Below are positions 52,930 to 61,872 of a stretch of DNA of 64,000 nucleotides, piece after piece. A program made the position numbers and the translations under genes. The notes beneath the pieces were generated by a model. The model was given only the letters and a program-made list of their open reading frames with translations, made no database searches and was not told where the DNA came from. The stretch comes from Alistipes sp. (GTDB lineage: Bacteria > Bacteroidota > Bacteroidia > Bacteroidales > Rikenellaceae): contig JAFQCA010000048.1 in assembly GCA_017399485.1 (NCBI GenBank), forward strand, positions 1 to 64,000. The letters run 5' to 3'. Position 1 is the first letter of the stretch; each line of letters begins with the position of its first letter.

Positions 52930-52960
52930 TTGGTTATTAATGTAAAATAATCTATCTTTG
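52930..52960 (+). promoter_or_regulatory. Promoter of the glucosaminidase gene
   Basis: TTG at 52930-52932 and TATCTTTG at 52953-52960 are 20 bases apart, 26 bases before ATG 52986. Confidence 0.6.
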
Positions 52961-52985
52961 CCTTTAGTTGATAATTACAAAGATA

Positions 52986-54002
52986 ATGATTTTTTCTAAA
53001 AAAGCAATATTTGCTCTTATTTTCTCGGCGGCCATCTGCTCTGCTGCCGATTCGTGGGCACAGACAAGACTCACCAAAGAGGAGTACATAGACCGCTATA
53101 AGGAGATAGCCATCGACCATATGGAACGTTACGGTATCCCCGCAAGTATCACTATGGCGCAAGGTATATTGGAGTCCGATAGCGGAAACAGCAATCTCGC
53201 ACGCCGCTCAAACAATCATTTCGGCATCAAATGTAAGAAAGATTGGAAAGGTGCAAAGGTCTATCACACTGACGACGCTCCAAACGAATGTTTTCGTAAA
53301 TACGACTCTGTGGAGGATTCATACGAGGACCACGCACAGTTCTTGGACAACTCGCCCCGCTACGATTCGCTGTTTGCATATCGCTCTAATGACTATCGCA
53401 GTTGGGCGCGAGGACTAAAGGCCGCAGGTTACGCTACGGCTCCCGACTACGCGCAACGACTTATCCGAATAATTGAAGACAATAAACTCTTTCTGTTGGA
53501 CCAGGACAATGGCGCATTGCTCTATGCTTCGCGTTTCAAGAGTGACGAAAATGTGGCCGAGAACTTTGCCGAAAACAGCAGTGTGAATGTACCAACGACA
53601 ACGGAAGGCCGTATAGACCCTAATGATTACAGAGTCGTTGAGCGTACATACAACGGATATAGCGTTTACGCCAACAACCTCTCACACTTTGTGATTGCTC
53701 GTAACGGAGATACATTCAAAGATATTGCTGCCACGTTCACTATTACGGAACGTACTTTGCGAAAATATAACGAGATAAGCCCCTCATCTTCGGCTGACCC
53801 GATAGAGGGGGAATTGATTTATATCGAGCGCAAACAAGCCAAGTGGTTTGGCGAGGAGCAGTATCACATAGTCAAGGAGGGTGAGACACTGTTATCGCTC
53901 TCGCAGGAGTATGGCATCAGGCTGAAGAAGTTGGCAGCACTAAACCGTCTGAAGACATCGACTCAACTACAGGCAGGCCAACGCATAAGATTGTATAAAT
54001 AA
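52986..54002 (+). CDS. Secreted glucosaminidase with LysM repeats
   Basis: A 338-residue exported peptidoglycan hydrolase: signal ending near SWAQ, a GH73-type glucosaminidase domain (about 22-165: YGIPASITMAQGILESDSGN with the catalytic Glu, then NNHFGIKCKKDWKG and YDSVEDSYEDHAQFL), and two LysM modules (about 225-275 and 290-338: YHIVKEGETLLSLSQEYGI). It would trim glycan strands during growth or separation. ATG 52986 gives the signal; TTG-type starts further upstream would precede the promoter. Confidence 0.88.
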   Translation: MIFSKKAIFALIFSAAICSAADSWAQTRLTKEEYIDRYKEIAIDHMERYGIPASITMAQGILESDSGNSNLARRSNNHFGIKCKKDWKGAKVYHTDDAPNECFRKYDSVEDSYEDHAQFLDNSPRYDSLFAYRSNDYRSWARGLKAAGYATAPDYAQRLIRIIEDNKLFLLDQDNGALLYASRFKSDENVAENFAENSSVNVPTTTEGRIDPNDYRVVERTYNGYSVYANNLSHFVIARNGDTFKDIAATFTITERTLRKYNEISPSSSADPIEGELIYIERKQAKWFGEEQYHIVKEGETLLSLSQEYGIRLKKLAALNRLKTSTQLQAGQRIRLYK

Positions 54003-54059
54003 CCTTACCATTAAAGGTTATTGGAGAGTAATCGAAGTAAAGATAAAAATATAGCAACA

Positions 54060-54746
54060 ATGGATAAATCACCTATGCGCGAGAGAATTCTCGCAACAAT
54101 AATCAACAAATCGACGCTCAAGCAGCACATATTTGACAATACGTTTACGACGTTTAACGAACTCAAAGATGTGTTATTTGAGATTGCTTCGGAGTTGGAC
54201 GATGACTTGGATGGCAAATTGGACAAACGAGTGAGAATAGAGTACCGCGACAGAGGTAAGTTTGAGGCCCAATTGCAGATTGCCAGCGATTTGCTCATAT
54301 TCCAGATGCACACCGATATTTTTGAGTTCGACTCTAATCATATCATTTGGCAGAACGAATATGTGCAATCAAATCGCGACAATTCATATTGTGGCGTGAT
54401 AAACATCTACAACTTCTTGTCCGATTCGTTCAAATTTAACCGTAATGCCGACGAGGGTTACCTCATTGGACGTATATTCATCAACCGCGAAAAGAGTTTC
54501 TTTGTCGAGGGTAAACGCCAAACATTGGTACGACCTATGACATTTGGTCACGACAAGATTAACCGCGAGGCTCTTATCGCGATTATGGAGGCGGCAATCA
54601 ACTATGCAATAAACTTCGATTTGCTAACACCGCCTTACGAGGAGAACAAACGTGTCACAGTTGACCAATTCAACACCAAGATGGATAACTCGAAGTTCGT
54701 AACAGGAAAACGCCTGGGATACGAGTTTAATGTAGATGATATTTAA
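54060..54746 (+). CDS. Conserved hypothetical protein, 228 residues
   Basis: A soluble alpha/beta protein without signal or membrane segment (MDKSPMRERILATIINKSTL, LLIFQMHTDIFEFDSNHIIW, GVINIYNFLSDSFKFNRNAD). I recognise no family with confidence. It starts 57 bases after the glucosaminidase gene and ends 19 bases before the DPP IV start, so it may belong to one transcript with them. Start ATG 54060. Confidence 0.65.
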   Translation: MDKSPMRERILATIINKSTLKQHIFDNTFTTFNELKDVLFEIASELDDDLDGKLDKRVRIEYRDRGKFEAQLQIASDLLIFQMHTDIFEFDSNHIIWQNEYVQSNRDNSYCGVINIYNFLSDSFKFNRNADEGYLIGRIFINREKSFFVEGKRQTLVRPMTFGHDKINREALIAIMEAAINYAINFDLLTPPYEENKRVTVDQFNTKMDNSKFVTGKRLGYEFNVDDI

Positions 54747-54765
54747 TTTACGCTGGACAAAAGAG

Positions 54766-56877
54766 ATGAAAAAACCGCTAATTATACTCGCCGCAATATT
54801 TACATCACTCACAACTGCGGCTTTGGCCCAAAAGACATACGACGATTTGACAGCATTAAGTCGTCTGAATAGAGGCGTGAGCGGCCTACGCTCAATGCAG
54901 GATGGCGAGCACTATACTGTCAATCGCGGTGGGGCCATTCTGCGACACAGTTATGCCGACAAAGATGTATGCGACACTCTATACAAGGGCCATTTTGCAA
55001 GTTATGAGTTCACTCCCGCAGAAGATATGATAATTCTGGGTAATAACTATCGCCCGATTTACCGACACTCTTCGATGGTGGATTATCAGATTGTAACAAT
55101 GGCAGACAAAAAGGTCGTAGCAGACCTTAAGAGCGTGCGCGACTTGACTCTCTCACCCGATTCAAAGCAGGTAGCCTATGCTAAAGATAATAACCTATAT
55201 GTAGGCGCACTCGGCCAAGAGGCTAAAGCCATAACCAACGACGGTGAGTGGAACAGAGTTATCAACGGAACGGCTGACTGGGTTTATGAGGAGGAGTATG
55301 GATTTACCAAAGCCTATGCATTCTCGCCCGACTCAAAGAAGATAGCCTACTTGCGCTTTGACGAGAGCGAGGTACCGACATTCGAGATGATGCGTTTCGA
55401 CGGTGCATTATACAACAAACCATATTCGTTTAAGTATCCCAAGGCAGGCGATAAAAACTCGGTTGTAGAGTTGTGGTTGTACGACATTGCATCGGCAAAA
55501 AAGGAACTCATTGCATCGGGCGAGGAGCGTGACGAATATATTCCGTTCATCGGTTGGACTCCCGTCGGCGAGTTATACTACTATCGCATTGACCGCAAAC
55601 AACGTAATTTCGAGGTTGTACTGTGCCACGCAAATGGCGAGCAGCAAGTTATCTACAAGGAGTCATCTGCGCGATATGTAGAGCGCCCTGCGTTAAGCAC
55701 AATCCGATTTATTGATGGCGACAGATTTATCGCTCACAACGAGACTCTGTCGGGGTGGAATCACATATATCTATACTCTATCAAAAATGGATTGCAACCG
55801 CTCCGCGCCTTAACCGAAGGGGAGTGGCAGGTAACAAGCATCGTAGAGACTACCGACAAGTACATATATTATATGTCAACGGAGTCATCTCCTTTGCGTC
55901 GGAACCTCTATGCCGTTGACTATAAAGGCAAACACAAACGTCGTCTTACCGAGCGCGAGGGTACATACTCGATTGCACCAAGCAAGGGTATGAAGTATTA
56001 TATTTCGACATTCTCGTCAGCCAACGAGCCTCGCAGCGTCGAAATCCGAAATGCCAAAGGAGAGTTAATCCGTACTCTTGTCGATAATGCAGAACTCAAC
56101 GAAAAGATGCAGCAGATGCCCAAAAAGGAGTTCTTCACCTTCACCACAGAGCGTGGCGATAAACTTAACGCCTATATAATCAAGCCCGCAGACTTTGATG
56201 CAAACAAGAAGTACCCTGTACTTTTGACACAATACTCTGGTCCCGGTTCGCAGTCTGTCGCTGATTCGTTCTCGCTCGGTTGGGAGAATGTTATGGTCGG
56301 CAATGGCTATATTGTCATATGTTGCGATGGCCGCGGAACAGGATATATGGGCGAAGAGTTCAAAAAACAGACCTATGGCGATTTGGGCCGCCTGGAGGTA
56401 GAGGACCAAATATCGTTTGCCCGATATATGGCATCACAACCTTACGTCGATGCTGACCGCATTGGAATCTACGGTTGGTCATACGGAGGTTTTATGGCAT
56501 TGGGTTGCGCACTCAAAGGCGAGGGGCTGTTCAAGATGGCAATAGCCGTTGCTCCCGTTACTTCTTGGCGTTATTACGACACTATATATACGGAGATTTA
56601 CAACGACTTGCCACAAGACAATCCCAAAGGTTATGACGAAAACTCACCCATTAATTTCGCCAACAAACTGCACGAGCGCACACGATTGTTGATTATGCAC
56701 GGTACGGCTGACGACAATGTACACGTTCAGAATACAATGGAGATGTGTCACGCCCTGAATCGCGCAGGCAAGCAGTACGATATGATGATATATCCCGACC
56801 AGAATCACTCGATGTATCCATCATATTCATACAACATTCGCATAAAGATGATTCAATACACGCTTCAGAATCTGTAA
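54766..56877 (+). CDS. Dipeptidyl peptidase IV-like S9 peptidase
   Basis: A 703-residue secreted protease with signal MKKPLIILAAIFTSLTTAALA, an N-terminal beta-propeller (about 40-440) and a C-terminal alpha/beta-hydrolase domain. The catalytic triad is Ser572 in GWSYGG, Asp649 in HGTADDNVH and His681 in DQNHSM. The propeller motif VYEEEYGFTKAYAFSPDSKK carries the DPP IV double-Glu (EE) that binds the substrate N-terminus. DPP IV enzymes release X-Pro dipeptides in peptide foraging. I use ATG 54766 for the signal; an upstream ATG adds ten residues. Confidence 0.92.
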   Translation: MKKPLIILAAIFTSLTTAALAQKTYDDLTALSRLNRGVSGLRSMQDGEHYTVNRGGAILRHSYADKDVCDTLYKGHFASYEFTPAEDMIILGNNYRPIYRHSSMVDYQIVTMADKKVVADLKSVRDLTLSPDSKQVAYAKDNNLYVGALGQEAKAITNDGEWNRVINGTADWVYEEEYGFTKAYAFSPDSKKIAYLRFDESEVPTFEMMRFDGALYNKPYSFKYPKAGDKNSVVELWLYDIASAKKELIASGEERDEYIPFIGWTPVGELYYYRIDRKQRNFEVVLCHANGEQQVIYKESSARYVERPALSTIRFIDGDRFIAHNETLSGWNHIYLYSIKNGLQPLRALTEGEWQVTSIVETTDKYIYYMSTESSPLRRNLYAVDYKGKHKRRLTEREGTYSIAPSKGMKYYISTFSSANEPRSVEIRNAKGELIRTLVDNAELNEKMQQMPKKEFFTFTTERGDKLNAYIIKPADFDANKKYPVLLTQYSGPGSQSVADSFSLGWENVMVGNGYIVICCDGRGTGYMGEEFKKQTYGDLGRLEVEDQISFARYMASQPYVDADRIGIYGWSYGGFMALGCALKGEGLFKMAIAVAPVTSWRYYDTIYTEIYNDLPQDNPKGYDENSPINFANKLHERTRLLIMHGTADDNVHVQNTMEMCHALNRAGKQYDMMIYPDQNHSMYPSYSYNIRIKMIQYTLQNL

Positions 56878-56956
56878 CAAAGCCTGTTTATAAAGAAAAT
56901 CTGCCCCGACGATTAGGATTATCAGTCGGGGCAGATATTTTTCAGAGCAAGAGCAT

Positions 56957-57116
56957 TTACTCTATTTCGTCAGCCTTCAAATGCGTAACCTTGCCGTCAC
57001 GCATAACAATCAATTCTCCATTCTCCTTTTTAACGCGCTCCTTCAAACGCTGTTGGGCCAAAAGTATTCCGGCATCTATCTTCTCTTGCAACTGCTCAAG
57101 TTCTACTTCACTCATA
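56957..57116 (-). pseudogene. Small partner gene of the zeta-like kinase, apparently frameshifted
   Basis: Downstream of the zeta-like gene (five bases) ATG 57116 opens a frame that reads MSEVELEQLQEKIDAGIL and then hits a run of five T (57060-57064 on the plus strand are A) and stops after 28 residues. If one base were removed from that run, the frame would continue AQQRLKERVKKENGELIVMR and end with HLKADEIE, a 52-residue protein of the kind often found beside zeta-like kinases. An alternative ATG inside the region would give 39 residues (MPEYFLAQQRLKER...). A natural mutation, programmed slippage or sequencing error are all possible. Confidence 0.5.
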
Positions 57117-57120
57117 CTCT

Positions 57121-57690
57121 CTACATTTTGCATATTTGACGATATGATAACGTATCAACAACCTCTCTTATTTCGTCGCGAGTACCGTATGCTATCTTTT
57201 TAACGCCTTCCACCGAACTATTGTCATAAATAACCCAATAATCACATATAGGTGTATAGAGCGATGTCAAATATCGTAATCCTCTAAAATAGCGACGGCG
57301 CACCACTTCGGGCGGAACATTATGACCACCCTCCTGAACTCTGCGAGCCACACGCTCAACGGCCTGGTCGGGTGTCGGCAACCAGAAGTAGAGCAACGAC
57401 ACAAAATAGCCTCGCTCCTGCGCCTGACGGATAAATCGCGTATAGTAACGTGTAGCCAATGTGGTCTCAAATGCAAAATCCACGCCTGCCGACATCAAAT
57501 CATCCATTCTCTTTCGCATCAAACGTCCCGCATCGATAGATACGCGTGACGGATTGAACGGCGAAAGTCCTTTAGCAATCTCGTCGGCATTGACAAAGTC
57601 TCTACACTCCAGCATCTCCGGCAATACGGTATAAGATGCTGTCGTTTTACCTGCACCGTTGCATCCGGCTATGATATAGAGTTTTGGCAT
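57121..57690 (-). CDS. Zeta-toxin-like P-loop kinase
   Basis: A 189-residue P-loop protein. The Walker A motif is IIAGCNGAGKTTASYTVLPE (residues 5-24), followed by FVNADEIAKGLSPFNPSRVS, whose Asp matches the conserved catalytic Asp of zeta/PezT UDP-GlcNAc kinases; a later motif RVARRVQEGGHNVPPEVVRR carries the Arg-rich lid. Zeta toxins phosphorylate UDP-N-acetylglucosamine, but many chromosomal members in Bacteroidota have unknown roles. It is followed by a small partner gene that is frameshifted here, so whether it forms a working toxin-antitoxin pair is unclear. Confidence 0.78.
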   Translation of the reverse strand: MPKLYIIAGCNGAGKTTASYTVLPEMLECRDFVNADEIAKGLSPFNPSRVSIDAGRLMRKRMDDLMSAGVDFAFETTLATRYYTRFIRQAQERGYFVSLLYFWLPTPDQAVERVARRVQEGGHNVPPEVVRRRYFRGLRYLTSLYTPICDYWVIYDNSSVEGVKKIAYGTRDEIREVVDTLSYRQICKM

Positions 57691-57842
57691 ACACTCAACT
57701 AATAGTCAAGGGCAAAGTTAATAATATTCTTTTAATTTACAAAACAGTAGCCATACGCTCTTATAGGCGTATTATAACCCCATCTAATGGCACAATCAAA
57801 AATAATTATTTAGTCATAATACTTTTTCGTAAATAAAGGTAT

Positions 57843-57850
57843 TATATTTG
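57843..57850 (+). promoter_or_regulatory. -7 element upstream of the superoxide dismutase gene
   Basis: TATATTTG lies just before the ATG at 57853 and 51 bases before ATG 57901. It makes 57853 unlikely as a start. Confidence 0.5.
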
Positions 57851-57900
57851 CAATGTCAAGATGTATGAAAACTCTATTTATTAATATTATTACAGTAATT

Positions 57901-58515
57901 ATGACGACAGCAACTGTTTCTCAGAAATTCGTACTCGCTCCACTACCCTATTACAAGCACTCGTTAGAGCCCTATATCTCGGAGCAGACTATTATCTTCC
58001 ACCACGACAAACATTTGGCGGGATATGTAGCCAAACTAAATGAGTTGATTGAAGGTACACGCTATGCAGATATGACTCTGGAGGAGATTGTATGCCAATC
58101 GGATGGCGCTATATTCAACAATGCGGCGCAGACTTGGAATCACCAATTCTACTTCGACCAATTTTCACCAACGCCCCAAAGCGAGCCTACGGGAGCATTG
58201 GCTGAGGCTATTCGAGGTCAGTACGGAAACGTAGAAGAACTCAAAGAGCAGATGAGTAAAGCAGGATTGGCTCTCTTTGGTTCAGGATGGGTATGGCTGG
58301 TATGTGATGGCAACAAGAATCTAAGCATTGTAAGTACCCAAAACGCAGGCACGCCGCTGACAGAAGGAAAGCGCCCCTTGATGACAATCGACGTATGGGA
58401 ACACGCCTATTACATCGACCACCGCAACGCTCGCGCCGAGGGTATAAAATCATTCTGGGAGGTATTGGATTGGAAGGTTATTGATGAGCGTTTTAACAAG
58501 TGTTGTAATAGATAA
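57901..58515 (+). CDS. sodB: Fe/Mn superoxide dismutase
   Basis: A 204-residue enzyme that dismutates superoxide. Metal ligands are His34 (IIFHHDKHL), a His in NNAAQTWNHQFYF (near 82) and the Asp/His of DVWEHAYYIDH (near 165-170). The FGSGWVWLV segment is family-typical. The start is uncertain: in-frame ATGs at 57853, 57865 and 57901 exist, and 57865 would add 12 hydrophobic residues resembling a signal peptide. I prefer 57901, which starts close to the family N-terminus; cytoplasmic location is then expected. A terminator follows. Confidence 0.88.
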   Translation: MTTATVSQKFVLAPLPYYKHSLEPYISEQTIIFHHDKHLAGYVAKLNELIEGTRYADMTLEEIVCQSDGAIFNNAAQTWNHQFYFDQFSPTPQSEPTGALAEAIRGQYGNVEELKEQMSKAGLALFGSGWVWLVCDGNKNLSIVSTQNAGTPLTEGKRPLMTIDVWEHAYYIDHRNARAEGIKSFWEVLDWKVIDERFNKCCNR

Positions 58516-58562
58516 ATAACATCTTTAACTAACAAGGACTACATATTAATTGTTCAATATAC

Positions 58563-58600
58563 AAAAATGAGGTCGGATGTAATGTCCGACCTCATTTTTC
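58563..58600. terminator. Bidirectional terminator between sodB and greA
   Basis: AAAAATGAGGTCGGA and TCCGACCTCATTTTT form a perfect 15-bp stem with a short loop. Confidence 0.88.
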
Positions 58601-58654
58601 ACTTTCATCCGCCCCAGACCACGACACTCTCGCATCGCTGTGACGAGGGGAATA

Positions 58655-59131
58655 TTAGATATTGATATCCAAAACCTCAAACTTCAACACTCCTGCGGGA
58701 ACAGTTACCTCTACCACATCGCCCTTCTTCTTGCCCAGCAAAGCCTTTGCAATAGGAGTTCCGATAGCCAACTTGCCCTCACGAAGATTGGCCTCATTCT
58801 CGGATACGATGGTATAAGTAACCTGCTTCTTATTGTTGTGATTAAGCAGTGTCACCTTACTCAAAATCTGCACTTTGCTCTTATCAATCTTCGACTCGTC
58901 GATTACACGAGCATTTGTCAAAGTCTGCTCCAACTTGGCAATACGCATCTCCAACAGACCTTGCGCCTCACGTGCAGCGTCATACTCGGCATTCTCCGAC
59001 AAATCGCCCTTATCACGAGCCTCAGCAATAGCAGCCGAGATAGCAGGACGCTCCACCGAGCGCATATGATGCAGTTCATCTTTAAGTTTTTGCAAACCTT
59101 CAGCCGTCAAATAAATAATCTCACTTGCCAT
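58655..59131 (-). CDS. greA: Transcription elongation factor GreA
   Basis: A 158-residue factor that stimulates cleavage of backtracked RNA. The N-terminal coiled coil carries the acidic tip GDLSENAEYDAAREAQ and the C-terminal FKBP-like domain ends GVLKFEVLDINI. I use ATG 59131 (MASEIIYLTAEG); a longer frame to 59194 would add 21 residues not typical of the family. No partner gene on this strand. Confidence 0.95.
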   Translation of the reverse strand: MASEIIYLTAEGLQKLKDELHHMRSVERPAISAAIAEARDKGDLSENAEYDAAREAQGLLEMRIAKLEQTLTNARVIDESKIDKSKVQILSKVTLLNHNNKKQVTYTIVSENEANLREGKLAIGTPIAKALLGKKKGDVVEVTVPAGVLKFEVLDINI

Positions 59132-59329
59132 ATCTAATAAAACAGTAAAAAAAGCCAGAATCCCAACCCGACGCCCTTGCTTTGTAAGTCTCAAAAAAAG
59201 CCTTCACCCGCACGTGAGATTAGAATCCCGATTTAACACTCTATGATTTTCTGCAAACAAAGATAAGGACAAAAAAACTAATTTACAACTTTTTCTCCCA
59301 CAAAAATCTTTTTGTAATATAAAACGAAA

Positions 59330-59361
59330 GAGGCCGACTCCCTTTAACGGTTGTCGGCCTC
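59330..59361 (-). terminator. Terminator downstream of the DUF4837 gene
   Basis: GAGGCCGAC pairs with GTCGGCCTC (59353-59361) around a 14-base loop. On the minus strand a T-rich tail follows. Confidence 0.65.
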
Positions 59362-59389
59362 ATATTTATCGCTTGCAAAACTATATTTA

Positions 59390-60424
59390 TTATTTATCCT
59401 GCGGAAAATCAACTACATATACCAAATGTTGTAAATCGCGCAACAAATTTCGTTTTTTATCCCTCGGAGAATATACATAGCAGTCGATAGTCACAACCTC
59501 CTGCGTGGACTGATTTACGGTTGTATAACTTACAAACGGGCCACCCATCACGTAATTTTCGACGTCCCAGAATCCTGCCATCTCAATCCAAGGGCGCTCA
59601 CCGATACGCATAGGACGATATTCGGGAATGAAAGGTATATACTCCCCATCCGCCTCAACGGGAGGCAGTTTTGTCACGGTAGTCATATACGAGCCATCGG
59701 CTGGGCCCGGTATGCGAGAAGCAAACTTATTACGTGCCTCAATCAGCGCCTCTACAGTCAATGATTCGGGTCCCGTATAAGGGTACTTATAAATAAAGAA
59801 TCCTTGACTTGCGACAGGTAACTCGTGCGAGAACCATATCATATTCTCGCTCTGTGTACGCATCTTAAAGTTATCGGGCACATACATATCAAGGCCGAAC
59901 TCCTTCTGAATCATTTCGTGCAACGGACGAGAATAATATTTATGCGAATAATCTACCCTACGGTCACGCTCGGCCTTTTCCAGCACATAGAGCAGATTGT
60001 CACGATTATCGCTCAGGTACTGCGCCAATGTATGATTATCTGGGCCTTGTATAGAGATGAAAATCTGCGGTGCCGCCGTAGCATCATATTGCGCCTCGAT
60101 TTTGGGTTCGATGAACTCCGGATTGACGTGAACTACAATAATATTGCGGTGATGGCGAGTAAGGCTCTTGAAATTATTAGGCAACACACGCATCACATTA
60201 AACATCGGCTCATAGTTGTTCAACTCACGAACAGGTTGCTGAAGGATTGTTTGCAGAGTATCGCCCAACTCGCTCAGCCACGGCTGCTGGTCACACACCA
60301 CAACCACCTCATAAGGGCTTCCCGTAGAGTTATCAGACGTCGATGCCGAATAGAAGGCTTCACATCCCACAAATGACATCAGCGCCATACCGATTACCAA
60401 AATATTTACAAAAAGTCGTTTCAT
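59390..60424 (-). CDS. DUF4837 family lipoprotein
   Basis: A 344-residue lipoprotein (MKRLFVNILVIGMALMSFVG, then Cys21). The mature part has PYEVVVVCDQQPWLSELGDT near the N-terminus and further conserved stretches (GESLTVEALIEARN-like, FDWVENYVMGGPFVSY-like). It matches DUF4837, a Bacteroidota family of unknown function found on most genomes once. No neighbour on its strand; the divergent gene is a polysaccharide deacetylase 202 bases away. Confidence 0.8.
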   Translation of the reverse strand: MKRLFVNILVIGMALMSFVGCEAFYSASTSDNSTGSPYEVVVVCDQQPWLSELGDTLQTILQQPVRELNNYEPMFNVMRVLPNNFKSLTRHHRNIIVVHVNPEFIEPKIEAQYDATAAPQIFISIQGPDNHTLAQYLSDNRDNLLYVLEKAERDRRVDYSHKYYSRPLHEMIQKEFGLDMYVPDNFKMRTQSENMIWFSHELPVASQGFFIYKYPYTGPESLTVEALIEARNKFASRIPGPADGSYMTTVTKLPPVEADGEYIPFIPEYRPMRIGERPWIEMAGFWDVENYVMGGPFVSYTTVNQSTQEVVTIDCYVYSPRDKKRNLLRDLQHLVYVVDFPQDK

Positions 60425-60563
60425 AATAACTTCTTATTTGTTGAGTTCCGCTTCTCGTTATTCATCAGCGGCAACCATCTATAACACAATATCCATATCA
60501 ACGCAAAGATATGTAAAATTATAGTTTATACAAAATATATACCTCGATTAAACAAAAAAGCAT

Positions 60564-60571
60564 TACTTTTG
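60564..60571 (+). promoter_or_regulatory. -7 element upstream of the deacetylase gene
   Basis: TACTTTTG fits TAnnTTTG and lies 56 bases before ATG 60627. No -33 at standard spacing was found. Confidence 0.45.
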
Positions 60572-60626
60572 TGGTCGATAATTAATCTTGGCTCGAAAGT
60601 CGAGAGAAAATGATAAAACTTGTGGT

Positions 60627-61235
60627 ATGAAGATAAAACCCGGAAAACTTATTCGCCGCCTCTACCCCGATATGATTTGGGAGATTGACGACAGCAATGG
60701 CGTCTTTCTAACATTCGATGACGGCCCCACACCGGGTGTTACGGAGTGGATTCTCGCCACGCTGAAACTATATGATGCCAAAGCGACTTTTTTTGTATTG
60801 GGTAAAAATGCAGAGTTGTATCCCGACCTGCATCAACGTATAATTGACGAAGGACACAAAATTGGCAACCACACATATTCACATCAAAAGGGATGGGGAA
60901 TGCCTCTGGAGAAGTATATCGAGGATGTCGATTTTGCCGATGACATCTTACATACCGACTTATTCCGCCCTCCCTATGCTCGAGTAACCCCCTCGCAGAT
61001 GCGAGCCATAGGACAACGCTACAAGATTATTATGTGGAACATCCTTTCGCGTGATTACGCATTGACGGTTACCCCCACAGAGTGTTATAAAGGTGTGGTT
61101 AAACATATAGCGCCTGGCGCAATCATTGCCTTTCACGATAGCGACAAATCGTTCCGAAATATGAGTTACGCCCTGCCACGTGTTTTGGAGCGCATCAAGG
61201 AGTTGGGCTTAAAGTGTAAAATCATCGAGTTGTAA
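60627..61235 (+). CDS. Polysaccharide deacetylase (NodB-like)
   Basis: A 202-residue carbohydrate esterase family 4 protein. The metal/catalytic motifs are TFDDGPTPG (near 33), GNHTYSHQKG (near 85) and FRPPYARV (near 113), then the C-terminal HDSDKSF. No signal peptide is evident, so it may be cytoplasmic or exported by an unusual route. I use ATG 60627 (MKIKPGKLIRRLY). It starts a group with ubiX (14 bases on), and metF and metH downstream. The substrate is probably a peptidoglycan or N-acetylated sugar. Confidence 0.85.
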   Translation: MKIKPGKLIRRLYPDMIWEIDDSNGVFLTFDDGPTPGVTEWILATLKLYDAKATFFVLGKNAELYPDLHQRIIDEGHKIGNHTYSHQKGWGMPLEKYIEDVDFADDILHTDLFRPPYARVTPSQMRAIGQRYKIIMWNILSRDYALTVTPTECYKGVVKHIAPGAIIAFHDSDKSFRNMSYALPRVLERIKELGLKCKIIEL

Positions 61236-61248
61236 TACCGTTTAGATT

Positions 61249-61797
61249 ATGAAGATTATCGTTGCCGTCACAGGGGCCAGCGGGGCCATATATGCTCGTC
61301 AATGCTTGGAGCGTTTGCTACAATGCAATGATGTGGAGCAGATTGCTCTTATTATGAGCCGTCGTGGTGAGGAGGTTGCTCGCTACGAGGGTATAACGCT
61401 ACCCCAAGACCAACGCATTGTACGCTATTCCGTTGACGATATGTTTGCGCCAACGGCAAGCGGCTCGGCCCGCTACGATGCAATGATTATCGTACCTGCA
61501 TCTATGGGGACAATAGGGCGTATTGCATCGGGCGTATCGTTATCGCTCATAGAACGTTCGGCTGATGTAATGCTCAAAGAGCGCCGACGACTCATTTGCG
61601 TTGTACGCGAGACCCCTTATTCGCTCATCCATCTACGCAATATGACAACCCTGACTGAAGCAGGAGCCATCATTCTGCCTGCATCACCATCCTTCTATTC
61701 ACATCCCCGCAACATCGAGGAGTTGGTAGCAACCGTCACCGAACGCGTATTGACTCACGCAGGCATCGACCTGCCGCATTACCAATGGGGAGAGTAA
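61249..61797 (+). CDS. ubiX: Flavin prenyltransferase UbiX
   Basis: A 182-residue enzyme that prenylates FMN to make the prFMN cofactor used by UbiD decarboxylases. The flavin-binding start IVAVTGASGAIYARQCLERL and the later RRRLICVVRETPYSLIHLRN block fit the family; NMTTLTEAGAIILPASPSFY is the conserved middle. It follows the deacetylase gene by 13 bases. Together with the UbiA protein it may serve menaquinone biosynthesis, but ubiD is not present in this window. Confidence 0.93.
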   Translation: MKIIVAVTGASGAIYARQCLERLLQCNDVEQIALIMSRRGEEVARYEGITLPQDQRIVRYSVDDMFAPTASGSARYDAMIIVPASMGTIGRIASGVSLSLIERSADVMLKERRRLICVVRETPYSLIHLRNMTTLTEAGAIILPASPSFYSHPRNIEELVATVTERVLTHAGIDLPHYQWGE

Positions 61798-61813
61798 ATA
61801 AAGTATTACGGCA

Positions 61814-61845
61814 TTTGGATTTACGCGTTACAAATAGTAACTTTG
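61814..61845 (+). promoter_or_regulatory. metF promoter
   Basis: TTTG at 61814-61817 and TAACTTTG at 61838-61845 are 20 bases apart, 27 bases before ATG 61873. Confidence 0.7.
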
Positions 61846-61872
61846 CACTATAATAACAAAGTGTTTGAGGTT

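Noticed and set aside
56745..57203. 152-residue plus-strand ORF overlapping the DPP IV end and the zeta genes
   Set aside because: It is antisense to two recognisable genes, has no motif and no start context.
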